From: UBA1941 sp046329555
Lineage (GTDB): Bacteria; Bacteroidota; Bacteroidia; Chitinophagales; LD1
Assembly (NCBI GenBank): GCA_046329555.1
Contig: JAXLUK010000004.1
Location: 186,001-250,000 of the forward strand
DNA: 64,000 bases
Reading direction: 5' to 3'
Shown: positions 44,865-52,865 of the stretch, in pieces
Layout of the letters: each line of letters opens with the position of its first letter
How positions within the stretch are numbered: the first letter of the stretch is position 1
Position numbers and translations under genes: made by a program
The notes under the pieces: generated by a model
The model's database searches: none
What the model was told of the DNA's origin: nothing
The model's input: only the letters and a program-made list of their open reading frames with translations

Positions 44865-45674
44865 ATGAAAAAATGGTTCGCTATATTTTTGTTTTCTTGT
44901 TCATTTGCGATCGTTTCCGCCGGAGGTGATGAATTTTCTAAACGCGACAACTGGATTAATTTGATTGCAGCTTCCGGAATGGCTCCTGCAAAGTTTCGAT
45001 TGCTTTGCCCAAACTTTCCAAAGTATGAAAACGGATTTTCATCTGAACAGGATTATAAAAATTTTGTAAAAGCCCGGTATGAGTGGTTCAAAAGTTCGCC
45101 ATCCGAGTTAACCAATTTCATGCACTCCCCTGAAATAGCAGCTATAAATCCAGCTCCTGGCGATTTAGGATTGGATGAGAAGTTGTATCGGGAGGAGTTA
45201 TTGCCTGACCCCTTGTGGCAGCGCCTTAAGTACGCGTACATCAGCGAAAAGGAATTGCACAGTTTTGCACCACATTTTCCGAAGTGGTGGAATACTGGCG
45301 ACACTACCCGTGATTTGCGCAATTTTCAGCGAGCTGCAGCAGATTGGAAGATTTTGTATGCCCAGGAATGGGCCAATTTTAACAATCACCCTAAGTTACA
45401 TCCCAGTTCCGGATTAAAACCGGATCAAAAATATACTACCGTTCTGGTTCCAGCGGCCGATTTATTTCGTCAGTTACCGAAGCAAACAGGTGCCATACCT
45501 CAGGAAATAGACTTCCGATCAGGAAATGCAGAATTAGACCGTTTGCGGTATGAGACCTATTTGAAGAAATGGTATTTTGATAATCAGCCGCAATCCTATT
45601 ACCGCTTGTACGAACCGAACCGGCTGATAGAATACCAAAAGCAGCATGCGTTTCCGGGCCCCGGAAATCCGTGA
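44865..45674 (+). CDS. Secreted protein with two APHFPK-type repeats (unknown family), copy 1
   Basis: A 269-residue exported protein (signal peptide MKKWFAIFLFSCSFAIVSAG). I do not recognise a named domain. Two related blocks of about 75 residues are visible: residues 28-105 (NWINLIAASG, CPNFPK, YEWFKSSPSELTNFM) and 115-190 (LWQRLKYAYI, APHFPKWW, DWKILYAQEWANF, HPKLHPSSG). The end (SGNAELDRLRYETYLKKWYF) is shared with the next gene. No sorting domain or lipobox is seen, so a periplasmic place is likely. Same direction as the next two genes; the adhesin link is inferred. Confidence 0.75.
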   Translation: MKKWFAIFLFSCSFAIVSAGGDEFSKRDNWINLIAASGMAPAKFRLLCPNFPKYENGFSSEQDYKNFVKARYEWFKSSPSELTNFMHSPEIAAINPAPGDLGLDEKLYREELLPDPLWQRLKYAYISEKELHSFAPHFPKWWNTGDTTRDLRNFQRAAADWKILYAQEWANFNNHPKLHPSSGLKPDQKYTTVLVPAADLFRQLPKQTGAIPQEIDFRSGNAELDRLRYETYLKKWYFDNQPQSYYRLYEPNRLIEYQKQHAFPGPGNP

Positions 45675-46300
45675 AAGTCAAAATAATCGGCGATTTACTC
45701 TTCCTATTTTCCCGCCGAAATGTATATTTAACGCACAAAACCAAGATATGAAGAAATTCTATAATTGTCTTCTGGGTGTAAGTCTGTTATCCACCCAATT
45801 ACATGCGGCTGAACCCGACCGCTGGATTGCGCTCATTCAGTTTGCACGGTTAGAGGCCGCACAGTTGCACAAAGCAGCGCCTCATTTTCCAACATACACT
45901 ACCGTGAAAACAGATAACCAAATGCTACAATTTGCGGCACAGCGCAAAGCATGGATGGTTGCATTTCCAAACGAAGTTGGTGCCTTTCTTAAATTAGAAG
46001 CTATTCAAAAGCTGAACCCCTCTTTAGTTGATTTGGGGTTGAAAAAGGAAAATGAAGAAGCGCCAAAAGCCTTTTCAAATCCTTTCATGAAATGGATTGA
46101 ACGCAGCGGAATGAGTCAGGCAGAATTGTCCGCGGTAGCCCCTCATTTTCCAAAGGTAAATCCTGTGGTTGCCGTAGCGGTTGCCGAAAATCAATTTGCT
46201 GCAGCTTTATCAGACTGGATGGTACTTTACGTAAAAGAGTACGAAGCTATTTTGAATCATCCGAAATTGACCGCCTCTAATCCCTACTATCGGGAATACA
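44949..46300 (+). repeat. Four copies of an unrecognised ~75-residue protein repeat in two tandem genes
   Basis: Copies start near 44949, 45209, 45817 and 46078. Shared layout: an aromatic/hydrophobic helix (W..LI..A), an acidic turn (xxEL), the core (A/C)P(H/N)FPK, a variable loop, a helix with F..AxxxWxxxYxxE, then HPKL or EI..INP. This is protein-level similarity read by eye. Confidence 0.6.
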
Positions 46301-46545
46301 TCACGGTACAATCATATAGTACCGACTCGGCATATCTGGTTTTTGAACCAGGGAAGGTGGAACCACAACCGCAGGCCTTTCAATCTGGCAACCCAAGTTT
46401 AGACCAAGTCCGCTACGAACAATATCTGAAGGCCTGGTACTACCGGTATTACAAAGTAGGTTATTTCAAGAAGTATGATCCGGAACATTTGGACGGATAT
46501 CTGAAAGAAAAAACCGACGAAGAAAACAATCAGGGAACCCATTAA
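45748..46545 (+). CDS. Secreted protein with two APHFPK-type repeats (unknown family), copy 2
   Basis: A 265-residue exported paralogue of the preceding gene (signal peptide MKKFYNCLLGVSLLSTQLHA). Blocks: residues 24-105 (DRWIALIQFARL, KAAPHFPTY, KAWMVAFPNEVGAFL) and 110-190 (FMKWIERSGM, AVAPHFPKV, DWMVLYVKEYEAILNHPKL). The end SGNPSLDQVRYEQYLKAWYY closely matches the sister protein. The ATG at 45748 is chosen over 45646 because it opens the signal peptide. It ends 10 nt before the adhesin gene, which implies co-transcription. No catalytic motif seen. Confidence 0.75.
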   Translation: MKKFYNCLLGVSLLSTQLHAAEPDRWIALIQFARLEAAQLHKAAPHFPTYTTVKTDNQMLQFAAQRKAWMVAFPNEVGAFLKLEAIQKLNPSLVDLGLKKENEEAPKAFSNPFMKWIERSGMSQAELSAVAPHFPKVNPVVAVAVAENQFAAALSDWMVLYVKEYEAILNHPKLTASNPYYREYITVQSYSTDSAYLVFEPGKVEPQPQAFQSGNPSLDQVRYEQYLKAWYYRYYKVGYFKKYDPEHLDGYLKEKTDEENNQGTH

Positions 46546-46555
46546 ATCGACATCC

Positions 46556-49500
46556 ATGAAAAGAATTATACCATCGATATTTGTATTCGGACTACTACTG
46601 ATTTCTGTTGTTTCATTAGCACAAGCTGGTCGTGACGGCAATATGCGCGTTACCGTAAAGGTCAATAACCTGTGGACCAATGACGACGGCCCGGCGGAAT
46701 TGGGCGCGAACGAAATGCAACAGCGTTTTAAATTGCGTGACTATCCCAACCTCGACGGAAATGACTGGTTCTATTACCCCGGCGGCGGTACGTCGCAGGC
46801 CGCATCTCCCTATCAATATGATGTGGGTGACTTCGATGCCGTACCGTATACCAAGGGTATCAATGAGCAGAAAATTTTCACCTATGGATCTCCAAACACT
46901 TTAGGGCCAAATCCCGCTCCACTTGGTTTACAATGGGGTTTTGAAGGATGGCAAGCCAACTGCTATGATTGCTTTCGCTGCACCGGAACTTTTTTAGGAA
47001 TTTGCACCAGCGGCGCATGCGATCAATGCCAGCGCGATGTATACCATAATCCGTGTAACTGCTCAACCGTCTTCAATATTTTCTGTCTTCAATGTTCTGC
47101 AGATAATGCCCATTGCGACAATCAAATGGGACCGAATAACTATAGCGATTTTCGTGTTGGGGTTCCCTACGTAGATATCTATCGCGGTATTTTCAATCAG
47201 AATTCTTACGGTTCGGCATGCGGCAGTGACAACTACGGGGTGACTTATTACACCAATTGGACTTCACCTTGCCCGGATACGCTATACGCTGATCAGCCCA
47301 TATTGTGTGATCCCGGATATGCGACCATGCATACTGGCGGAGCGGTTTTTAACGGGGAATATCGCTGGTATCGAGTTCAAGGAGGAACAGAATATTTCCT
47401 GCAACAAACGCAGGATTCATTTTACACTGTGTTCACCGGCCAAACCACTACATACCGAGTATATACTTGTAATACCGATGACACCAAAAAAAGCTGGAGT
47501 TACAGAGAAATAACCATTCGCGTAGCCAAACCTAATATTCAGAATATTAGCTACATGCAACCTTCCTGCTTCGGTGCTAACAATGGTTCAATTACAGTAA
47601 CTGCTTCGAGCCCGAATAGTTCTACACTTACTTTTTCTAAAGATAATGGTGCCACCTATCAATCATCCAACGTTTTCACTGGATTAGGTCAAGGGCTTTA
47701 TTTAATTAAGGTAAACGATGGTATATGTCAGGTTCCCGATTTCGGCGCAACAGTTCAATTGAACGATCCACCGTTGCTTGATGCGTATCTCGAATCGGTA
47801 AATCAGGTTTTGTGTAATGGTCAGAATTCGGGATCAGTTAATTTAACCGTAGGCGGCGGTAGTCCGGGATACACATTCAATTGGACAAAGAATGGCTCGG
47901 CATACGCATCAACAGAAGATTTAACGCAATTAGGAGCTGGTAATTATCAGGTAACCGTAACAGATACTAAAGGTTGTACCGACACCGTAAGTACAACAAT
48001 TAGTCAGCCTACAGCCCCATTGTCTGTTTCGGGCATTGCCACTAATGTAACCTGCAACGGAGCAAACGACGGCAGCGTACAGCTAACCGTTTCGGGTGGT
48101 ACCACGCCGTATAATATCTTCTGGTCAAATGGTTATTCAGGCCTTAATCCGGTTGGTTTGGCGGCCGGCGTTTACACCGTAAACATCACCGATTTGAACA
48201 GTTGTACAGCCAATGCAGTATTTACAATTACATCTCCTGCTGCAATGACCTTGTTGTTTGATACGGTTCAACCAGTACTTTGTTATGGCGGAAATACCGG
48301 TGTGATTTCAACAGCAGTATCCGGTGGAAATGGAACCTATACCTATACCTGGAATCCAACAACTTTTTCAGGATCTGATATCACCAACGCCACAGCCGGT
48401 ATTTATGCCTTGACGGTATCCGATGGGAACAATTGCAGTGCTACAGGAACCGTTACTATTACTCAGCCTGATACGCTGCAAATTGGCATTGAAAACATTG
48501 AAAACCAAAGTTGCTACGGCGATTCATCCGGCATTGTCATGATTAGTATCGCAGGTGGTGTACCAACCTATTCATTCAATTGGTCGAACGGTGCAACTAC
48601 TGAGGATATTTCTCATTTGGCTGGAGGCGCTTATGCTGTAATAGTAACAGATAAAAATGGCTGCACAGCGAATGGCACTTTCAATATCACTGGACCTTCT
48701 GCGGCCCTGGGATTGCTGATAAATAGCGTAGATGCAAAATGTTATGGCGCTCACGACGGAAGAGCAGTTTCTATTCCATCTGGAGGCACGCCGCCTTACA
48801 CTTATTTCTGGTCGAATGGAGCCACTACAGCTATAGCCGATTTGTTGCCTTCCGGATTCTACACACTTACTGTAACCGATAAAAATGGTTGTATCATAGC
48901 GGGTTCAGCCTTTATTGGCCAGCCCGACCAGATTATCATTACCGATTCTGTATCTGTTTTGAAATGTTTCGGTGATGCGAATGGAAGTATTACAACCAAG
49001 GTTGCGGGTGGCATTCCACCTTACTCCTATGCCTGGAGCAATGGGTTGGCCTCATCCTCAATTTCAGGATTAACCGGTGGAAGTTATCAGTTGACCATTA
49101 CTGATTTGAATAACTGTACGGCTACCGCTTCATACACCATACAACAACCACCGGCGTTATTATCATCAGTAGCTGGGAATAATCCTGATTGTAATGGTAA
49201 CGCCACAGGATTTGCGGTAGTGAGTCCGGCGGGTGGAACGCCACCCTATTCTTACCTATGGAATACCAATCCGGCGCAAACTGGCGTAATGGCTATTAAG
49301 CTGGCGGGCAATGTGACTTATCAGGTGGTGATTACCGATGGTAACGGATGTAAACATGCAGACAGCGTAGCGCTGATTGAACCAACTCCTGTTAATGTGA
49401 ATTTCTTCCCAACCAACGTAACTTGCTTCAGTGGAAATGATGGAACGGTAACGGTACATGCTAGTGGCGGAAATCCCGGATATCATTATTACCTGAATGG

Positions 49501-50167
49501 CGTCTTCAACGGCGGCGATAGCGTGTTTCAAGGTTTAACTGCTGCCAATTATGTAGTGGTGGCCGAGGATATTAATAAATGCGCGGGATCAGCACTTTTC
49601 TCGATTGCCCAACCGTCCCAAATACGCGTTAATGCCGGAACAGATGCTATTGCCCGTAATAACGAACCCGTACAGTTACAAGCAACAGCTTATTCAATCT
49701 ATGGCATCAAAGGTTTTGAATGGCTGCCGGATGCCCACTTAAGCTGCCTGAATTGTTCGAATCCCGTTGCCATTGTAGATAGCACCACTGATTTTGTGGT
49801 GAGTGCCATCGATAGCACCAATTGCGTGGAATTCGACACGGTTCGGATCACTGTTAAAAAGGACTTCATTTACTTCATTCCAACCGCTTTTACACCCAAT
49901 GGCGACGGCCTGAATGATTACTTTGAAGTGAACATACTAGGCGCAAAACAAATTGCAACAAAGATTTTCAATCGCTGGGGCGAGCAGGTTTACGTAAATG
50001 ACAATATGCCGAACGGTATTGTTGGTCAACCATGCACCGTGTGTTGGGATGGCAAGTACAAAGGCAAGGAAGTTCAAATGGATTCCTATACTTATCAAAT
50101 CGAAGTGCAACTGTACGGCGAAACGGAGAAGCGTAAAATTACAGGTACCATCACGCCGATGCACTAA
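46556..50167 (+). CDS. Large SprB-repeat surface adhesin with Cys-rich head and CHU_C (T9SS type B) domain
   Basis: A 1203-residue secreted protein. Signal peptide (MKRIIPSIFVFGLLLISVVS then LAQA); N-terminal domain to about residue 320 with a Cys-rich part (11 Cys in residues 136-187); nine SprB-type repeats of about 76 residues (about 322-1021), each with a Cys near the start, GG-x-PPY and a second Cys in D-x-NGC or similar; a PKD-like domain (1022-1102); and a gliding-motility C-terminal domain (FIPTAFTPNGDGLNDYFEV to the end) for T9SS export. SprB is the mobile adhesin of gliding Flavobacterium. It follows the two repeat-protein genes and its 3' end overlaps the flippase gene by 17 nt. 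Confidence 0.9.
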   Translation: MKRIIPSIFVFGLLLISVVSLAQAGRDGNMRVTVKVNNLWTNDDGPAELGANEMQQRFKLRDYPNLDGNDWFYYPGGGTSQAASPYQYDVGDFDAVPYTKGINEQKIFTYGSPNTLGPNPAPLGLQWGFEGWQANCYDCFRCTGTFLGICTSGACDQCQRDVYHNPCNCSTVFNIFCLQCSADNAHCDNQMGPNNYSDFRVGVPYVDIYRGIFNQNSYGSACGSDNYGVTYYTNWTSPCPDTLYADQPILCDPGYATMHTGGAVFNGEYRWYRVQGGTEYFLQQTQDSFYTVFTGQTTTYRVYTCNTDDTKKSWSYREITIRVAKPNIQNISYMQPSCFGANNGSITVTASSPNSSTLTFSKDNGATYQSSNVFTGLGQGLYLIKVNDGICQVPDFGATVQLNDPPLLDAYLESVNQVLCNGQNSGSVNLTVGGGSPGYTFNWTKNGSAYASTEDLTQLGAGNYQVTVTDTKGCTDTVSTTISQPTAPLSVSGIATNVTCNGANDGSVQLTVSGGTTPYNIFWSNGYSGLNPVGLAAGVYTVNITDLNSCTANAVFTITSPAAMTLLFDTVQPVLCYGGNTGVISTAVSGGNGTYTYTWNPTTFSGSDITNATAGIYALTVSDGNNCSATGTVTITQPDTLQIGIENIENQSCYGDSSGIVMISIAGGVPTYSFNWSNGATTEDISHLAGGAYAVIVTDKNGCTANGTFNITGPSAALGLLINSVDAKCYGAHDGRAVSIPSGGTPPYTYFWSNGATTAIADLLPSGFYTLTVTDKNGCIIAGSAFIGQPDQIIITDSVSVLKCFGDANGSITTKVAGGIPPYSYAWSNGLASSSISGLTGGSYQLTITDLNNCTATASYTIQQPPALLSSVAGNNPDCNGNATGFAVVSPAGGTPPYSYLWNTNPAQTGVMAIKLAGNVTYQVVITDGNGCKHADSVALIEPTPVNVNFFPTNVTCFSGNDGTVTVHASGGNPGYHYYLNGVFNGGDSVFQGLTAANYVVVAEDINKCAGSALFSIAQPSQIRVNAGTDAIARNNEPVQLQATAYSIYGIKGFEWLPDAHLSCLNCSNPVAIVDSTTDFVVSAIDSTNCVEFDTVRITVKKDFIYFIPTAFTPNGDGLNDYFEVNILGAKQIATKIFNRWGEQVYVNDNMPNGIVGQPCTVCWDGKYKGKEVQMDSYTYQIEVQLYGETEKRKITGTITPMH
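47518..49620 (+). repeat. Nine tandem SprB-type protein repeats
   Basis: Consecutive units of 74-82 residues marked by (V/Q)xCxGxxxGxxxxxxxGGxxPYxYxW and (L/V)xxTDxNxCxAxxxxxIxQP. DNA identity between units is low, so they are old rather than freshly copied. Confidence 0.85.
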
Positions 50168-51416
50168 TTCGCAAGATTTTTCTGATTACGGCAGTATCCT
50201 CGCGGTTCCATCTAAACTGTTTGAGGCTACTGCCGGAATCATACAGGAACATCATCAGTAACATGGCTGAAGTGATGAAAAAAGAAAATGACGCGGCCAG
50301 GCTGGCTCCCGAAAAATAATAGGTTGGAATTAAGGCATAGCAAAATGAAACCAGAAAGAACAAACCAACAATATGCGCGCCAATCAGCTTGCTATATTGC
50401 CCGCGACTAAGATAGTAGCTCTGAATCACCAAAGCAGCATTGTACACCCAAACACCAGGCAATAACCACTTCACCGTGTATTTTACATACATGAATTTGT
50501 TGCCAAAAACTATTCCGTATACAGAAATCGGACATGCCGCAACAAGAAACAAAATCAATCCTGATACCACTGCAGTAAACTTTATGTATCGGATGGTTTG
50601 CCTCACTTTAATAGCATGGCCGTTTTCATTACTAAAATCTGCATAATGAACGGTGCTCACACTTCTGGCAAACACCCATCCAAATTCAGCCAACGATACG
50701 CCAACGGAATACAAGCCTAAATCGTATGCGCCCTGCAGGTGATAGAGCAAATAAAAATACAATCGGAAACACAACAATTGCAGCAGTTCCAAGAGCTGAT
50801 AACTACTGCCATGCTTCAGCGATTCATCAATATCATGAAAAACGTGATGCCAGTCAATCGCTTCTATCGCATGCCTGCAAAACCACAAGCTGATAACCAG
50901 CGTTATGCCATACGCTATGTAAAGGGAATAGAGATAAGGGTAAATACTATTGTTCGTTCCGAAGTATAAGAAAAACACCAAGGCACAAAGCGTAAGCAAC
51001 ACTGGTAAGGCATACACCCAATTATACTTGCTGATTTCCTGCCGGGCGAGCAGCACAGATGCGTGAATATTTACGCCAGAAAATAACAAAGACAACAAAC
51101 TGATATTAAAACATCTTTTATACGTGAAAAGATGGAAAAATGACATCACCAGAAAGGATGCTGTGCAAACAACAAATGCCCACAGGTAGGAAGGCCAAAC
51201 CAGTTTTGCGGCATTGAAACGCGGCATCAAATACACCAGTGACTGCCCACCAATAACTGAGCAGAAAAAAACAATGAAACTAATCGTGGTAAGAATAATG
51301 GTCGCATCTCCCTTGATTTTGGGACCCAGGTAACGTGAAATACCCATGGCAATCAGGAAATTGAAAACTGTTGACGCTAATCGCGTTAACGACGTATTGG
51401 TGATGGTTTGCTGCAT
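50151..51416 (-). CDS. Polysaccharide flippase-like (Wzx/MATE-like) membrane protein
   Basis: A 421-residue protein with about twelve hydrophobic segments, beginning SLTRLASTVFNFLIAMGISRYLGPKIKGDA, the start of Wzx-type flippases of the MOP superfamily that move lipid-linked oligosaccharides across the inner membrane. GQSLVYLMPRF and SVGVSLAEFGWVFARSVSTV fit the family. The cargo is unknown. It diverges from a membrane protein gene at 51466 that could be its polymerase partner (inference). Confidence 0.82.
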   Translation of the reverse strand: MQQTITNTSLTRLASTVFNFLIAMGISRYLGPKIKGDATIILTTISFIVFFCSVIGGQSLVYLMPRFNAAKLVWPSYLWAFVVCTASFLVMSFFHLFTYKRCFNISLLSLLFSGVNIHASVLLARQEISKYNWVYALPVLLTLCALVFFLYFGTNNSIYPYLYSLYIAYGITLVISLWFCRHAIEAIDWHHVFHDIDESLKHGSSYQLLELLQLLCFRLYFYLLYHLQGAYDLGLYSVGVSLAEFGWVFARSVSTVHYADFSNENGHAIKVRQTIRYIKFTAVVSGLILFLVAACPISVYGIVFGNKFMYVKYTVKWLLPGVWVYNAALVIQSYYLSRGQYSKLIGAHIVGLFFLVSFCYALIPTYYFSGASLAASFSFFITSAMLLMMFLYDSGSSLKQFRWNREDTAVIRKILRISASA

Positions 51417-51465
51417 GAAAATATGCGCAACTTACAGCTAATTTCTTTTGTATGTTAGTGGGCAG

Positions 51466-52725
51466 ATGACGTTGCTATTTTGTTTCTATTTTATTGGATT
51501 TCTATGGATCATTGCCCGTGCGCCATTTTTCCACAGCACCGGATGGAGCCGCAAAACGTTATGGAGCTTGTTTGCCTTGAAGACTGTAGCTTCAATGGGC
51601 ATTGTGTTGGTTTATACCGTTTATTACACCGACCGCGGTAATGCAGATATCTATAAATTTTTTGATGATGCTATGGCAATCTGCCAAAGCGCGGCTTCAC
51701 GGCCACTGACGTTTTTAAAGATTGTAAGCGGAATACATTTCGATCGCACCGATCCGCAGGTTGCAGCAATTCTGGCCAAAACACATCATTTCGACAAATC
51801 GAACGCCGGATTTTTGGAGTCAAGCAACACCTTGATGATTAGAATCAACGCGGTTCTGGGTTTGATTTCAACAGGGTCCATTTACGTACATGCTTTATGG
51901 TTTGCGTTTTTTTCCTTCTGCGGCAGTATAGCCCTATTCAAGGGTTTAAGATCATACATCCCTAATGAACGGTTACACATCGCCATATTGTTTTTTGTTC
52001 CTTCCATTTTGTTCTGGACCTCTGGTATGTTGAAAGAAACCATATTGCTTACGGCATTCGGATTCTTATTCCTGGCGTTGCAGCGCTTGCTTTCGGGCAG
52101 TCACTTTATAAAAGCCAGCATAACGGCATTGTTTGCGTCGTGCATTATCTACATCACCAAACCGCTGTTTGCCTTGGCCTTTACCGGTGCTGCGCTATTT
52201 AGTTTAACAATTCATCTCTTTATCAGAAAGCAGCAATTGTGGCGGTGGCTCACTGTGCCTTTATGGATAGGAATACTTTTTTGGATGCAGCAGCACTGGT
52301 GTACATTAACCGTGGGAATGATACAAAAGCGCAATGAGTTCATCGCATTAGGAAACACCATGCACGCAGGCTCTCTCACGGATACCGTATTTGCGTCACC
52401 CTCCTGCAATAGCTGGCTGCAATATCTCCCTCAGGCATTCGTGAATACCGTAGTTAAACCCCTGCCCTTCTCAGGTGGTGCTATGGAGCGTCTATTTGGA
52501 TTGGAAAACTTGGTGTTGCTAGTTGTGTTGCTGGCTGCTCCCTGGTGGTACCAAAAACCCGCACGAAGTGCCTGGCCTTGGTTGGTTACCCTCGTCGCCT
52601 TCTCCTTATCGTGCTATTTGGTGATCGGCATTTCCGTTCCAATTATAGGAGCTGTAGTGCGGTATAAGGTAATTCCGATGCTGTTCTTGCTGTTGGCCGG
52701 TGCAATGGGACTACGCAAGACGTAA
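51466..52725 (+). CDS. Polytopic membrane protein, possible glycan polymerase
   Basis: A 419-residue protein with about ten membrane segments and no family that I recognise with certainty. A long loop after the second segment holds YYTDRGNADIYKFFDDAMAIC and FDRTDPQVAAI; later, FFVPSILFWTSGMLKETILL resembles a block in EpsG/Wzy-like and some GT-C proteins. Wzy-like proteins often lie beside Wzx, as here. I chose the ATG at 51466 over a TTG at 51448. It is followed by an AT-rich gap and glnN. Confidence 0.65.
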   Translation: MTLLFCFYFIGFLWIIARAPFFHSTGWSRKTLWSLFALKTVASMGIVLVYTVYYTDRGNADIYKFFDDAMAICQSAASRPLTFLKIVSGIHFDRTDPQVAAILAKTHHFDKSNAGFLESSNTLMIRINAVLGLISTGSIYVHALWFAFFSFCGSIALFKGLRSYIPNERLHIAILFFVPSILFWTSGMLKETILLTAFGFLFLALQRLLSGSHFIKASITALFASCIIYITKPLFALAFTGAALFSLTIHLFIRKQQLWRWLTVPLWIGILFWMQQHWCTLTVGMIQKRNEFIALGNTMHAGSLTDTVFASPSCNSWLQYLPQAFVNTVVKPLPFSGGAMERLFGLENLVLLVVLLAAPWWYQKPARSAWPWLVTLVAFSLSCYLVIGISVPIIGAVVRYKVIPMLFLLLAGAMGLRKT

Positions 52726-52865
52726 ATCTTTACATATTATATTTTTTTATATTTATATAATTCTACCGAAAACACATTAATTTTTCGTTAGGAAGGTCTA
52801 TTTTTTAATATATCATCAATTTTTTACGTAGAATTGTCCCGAATTTTTAAAACAATTCTTCTAAA
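52726..52865 (+). promoter_or_regulatory. AT-rich leader and promoter region of glnN
   Basis: About 140 nt, nearly all A and T at 52735-52770, then ACGTAGAATTGTCCCGAATT before the ATG. No clear hairpin or consensus operator is recognised. Nitrogen-dependent control of glnN would be expected here, but no site can be named. Confidence 0.3.

Noticed and set aside
47518..49620. Regular repeats suggesting a CRISPR or satellite
   Set aside because: They are protein repeats of about 76 codons with low DNA identity inside one ORF; no spacers or cas genes.
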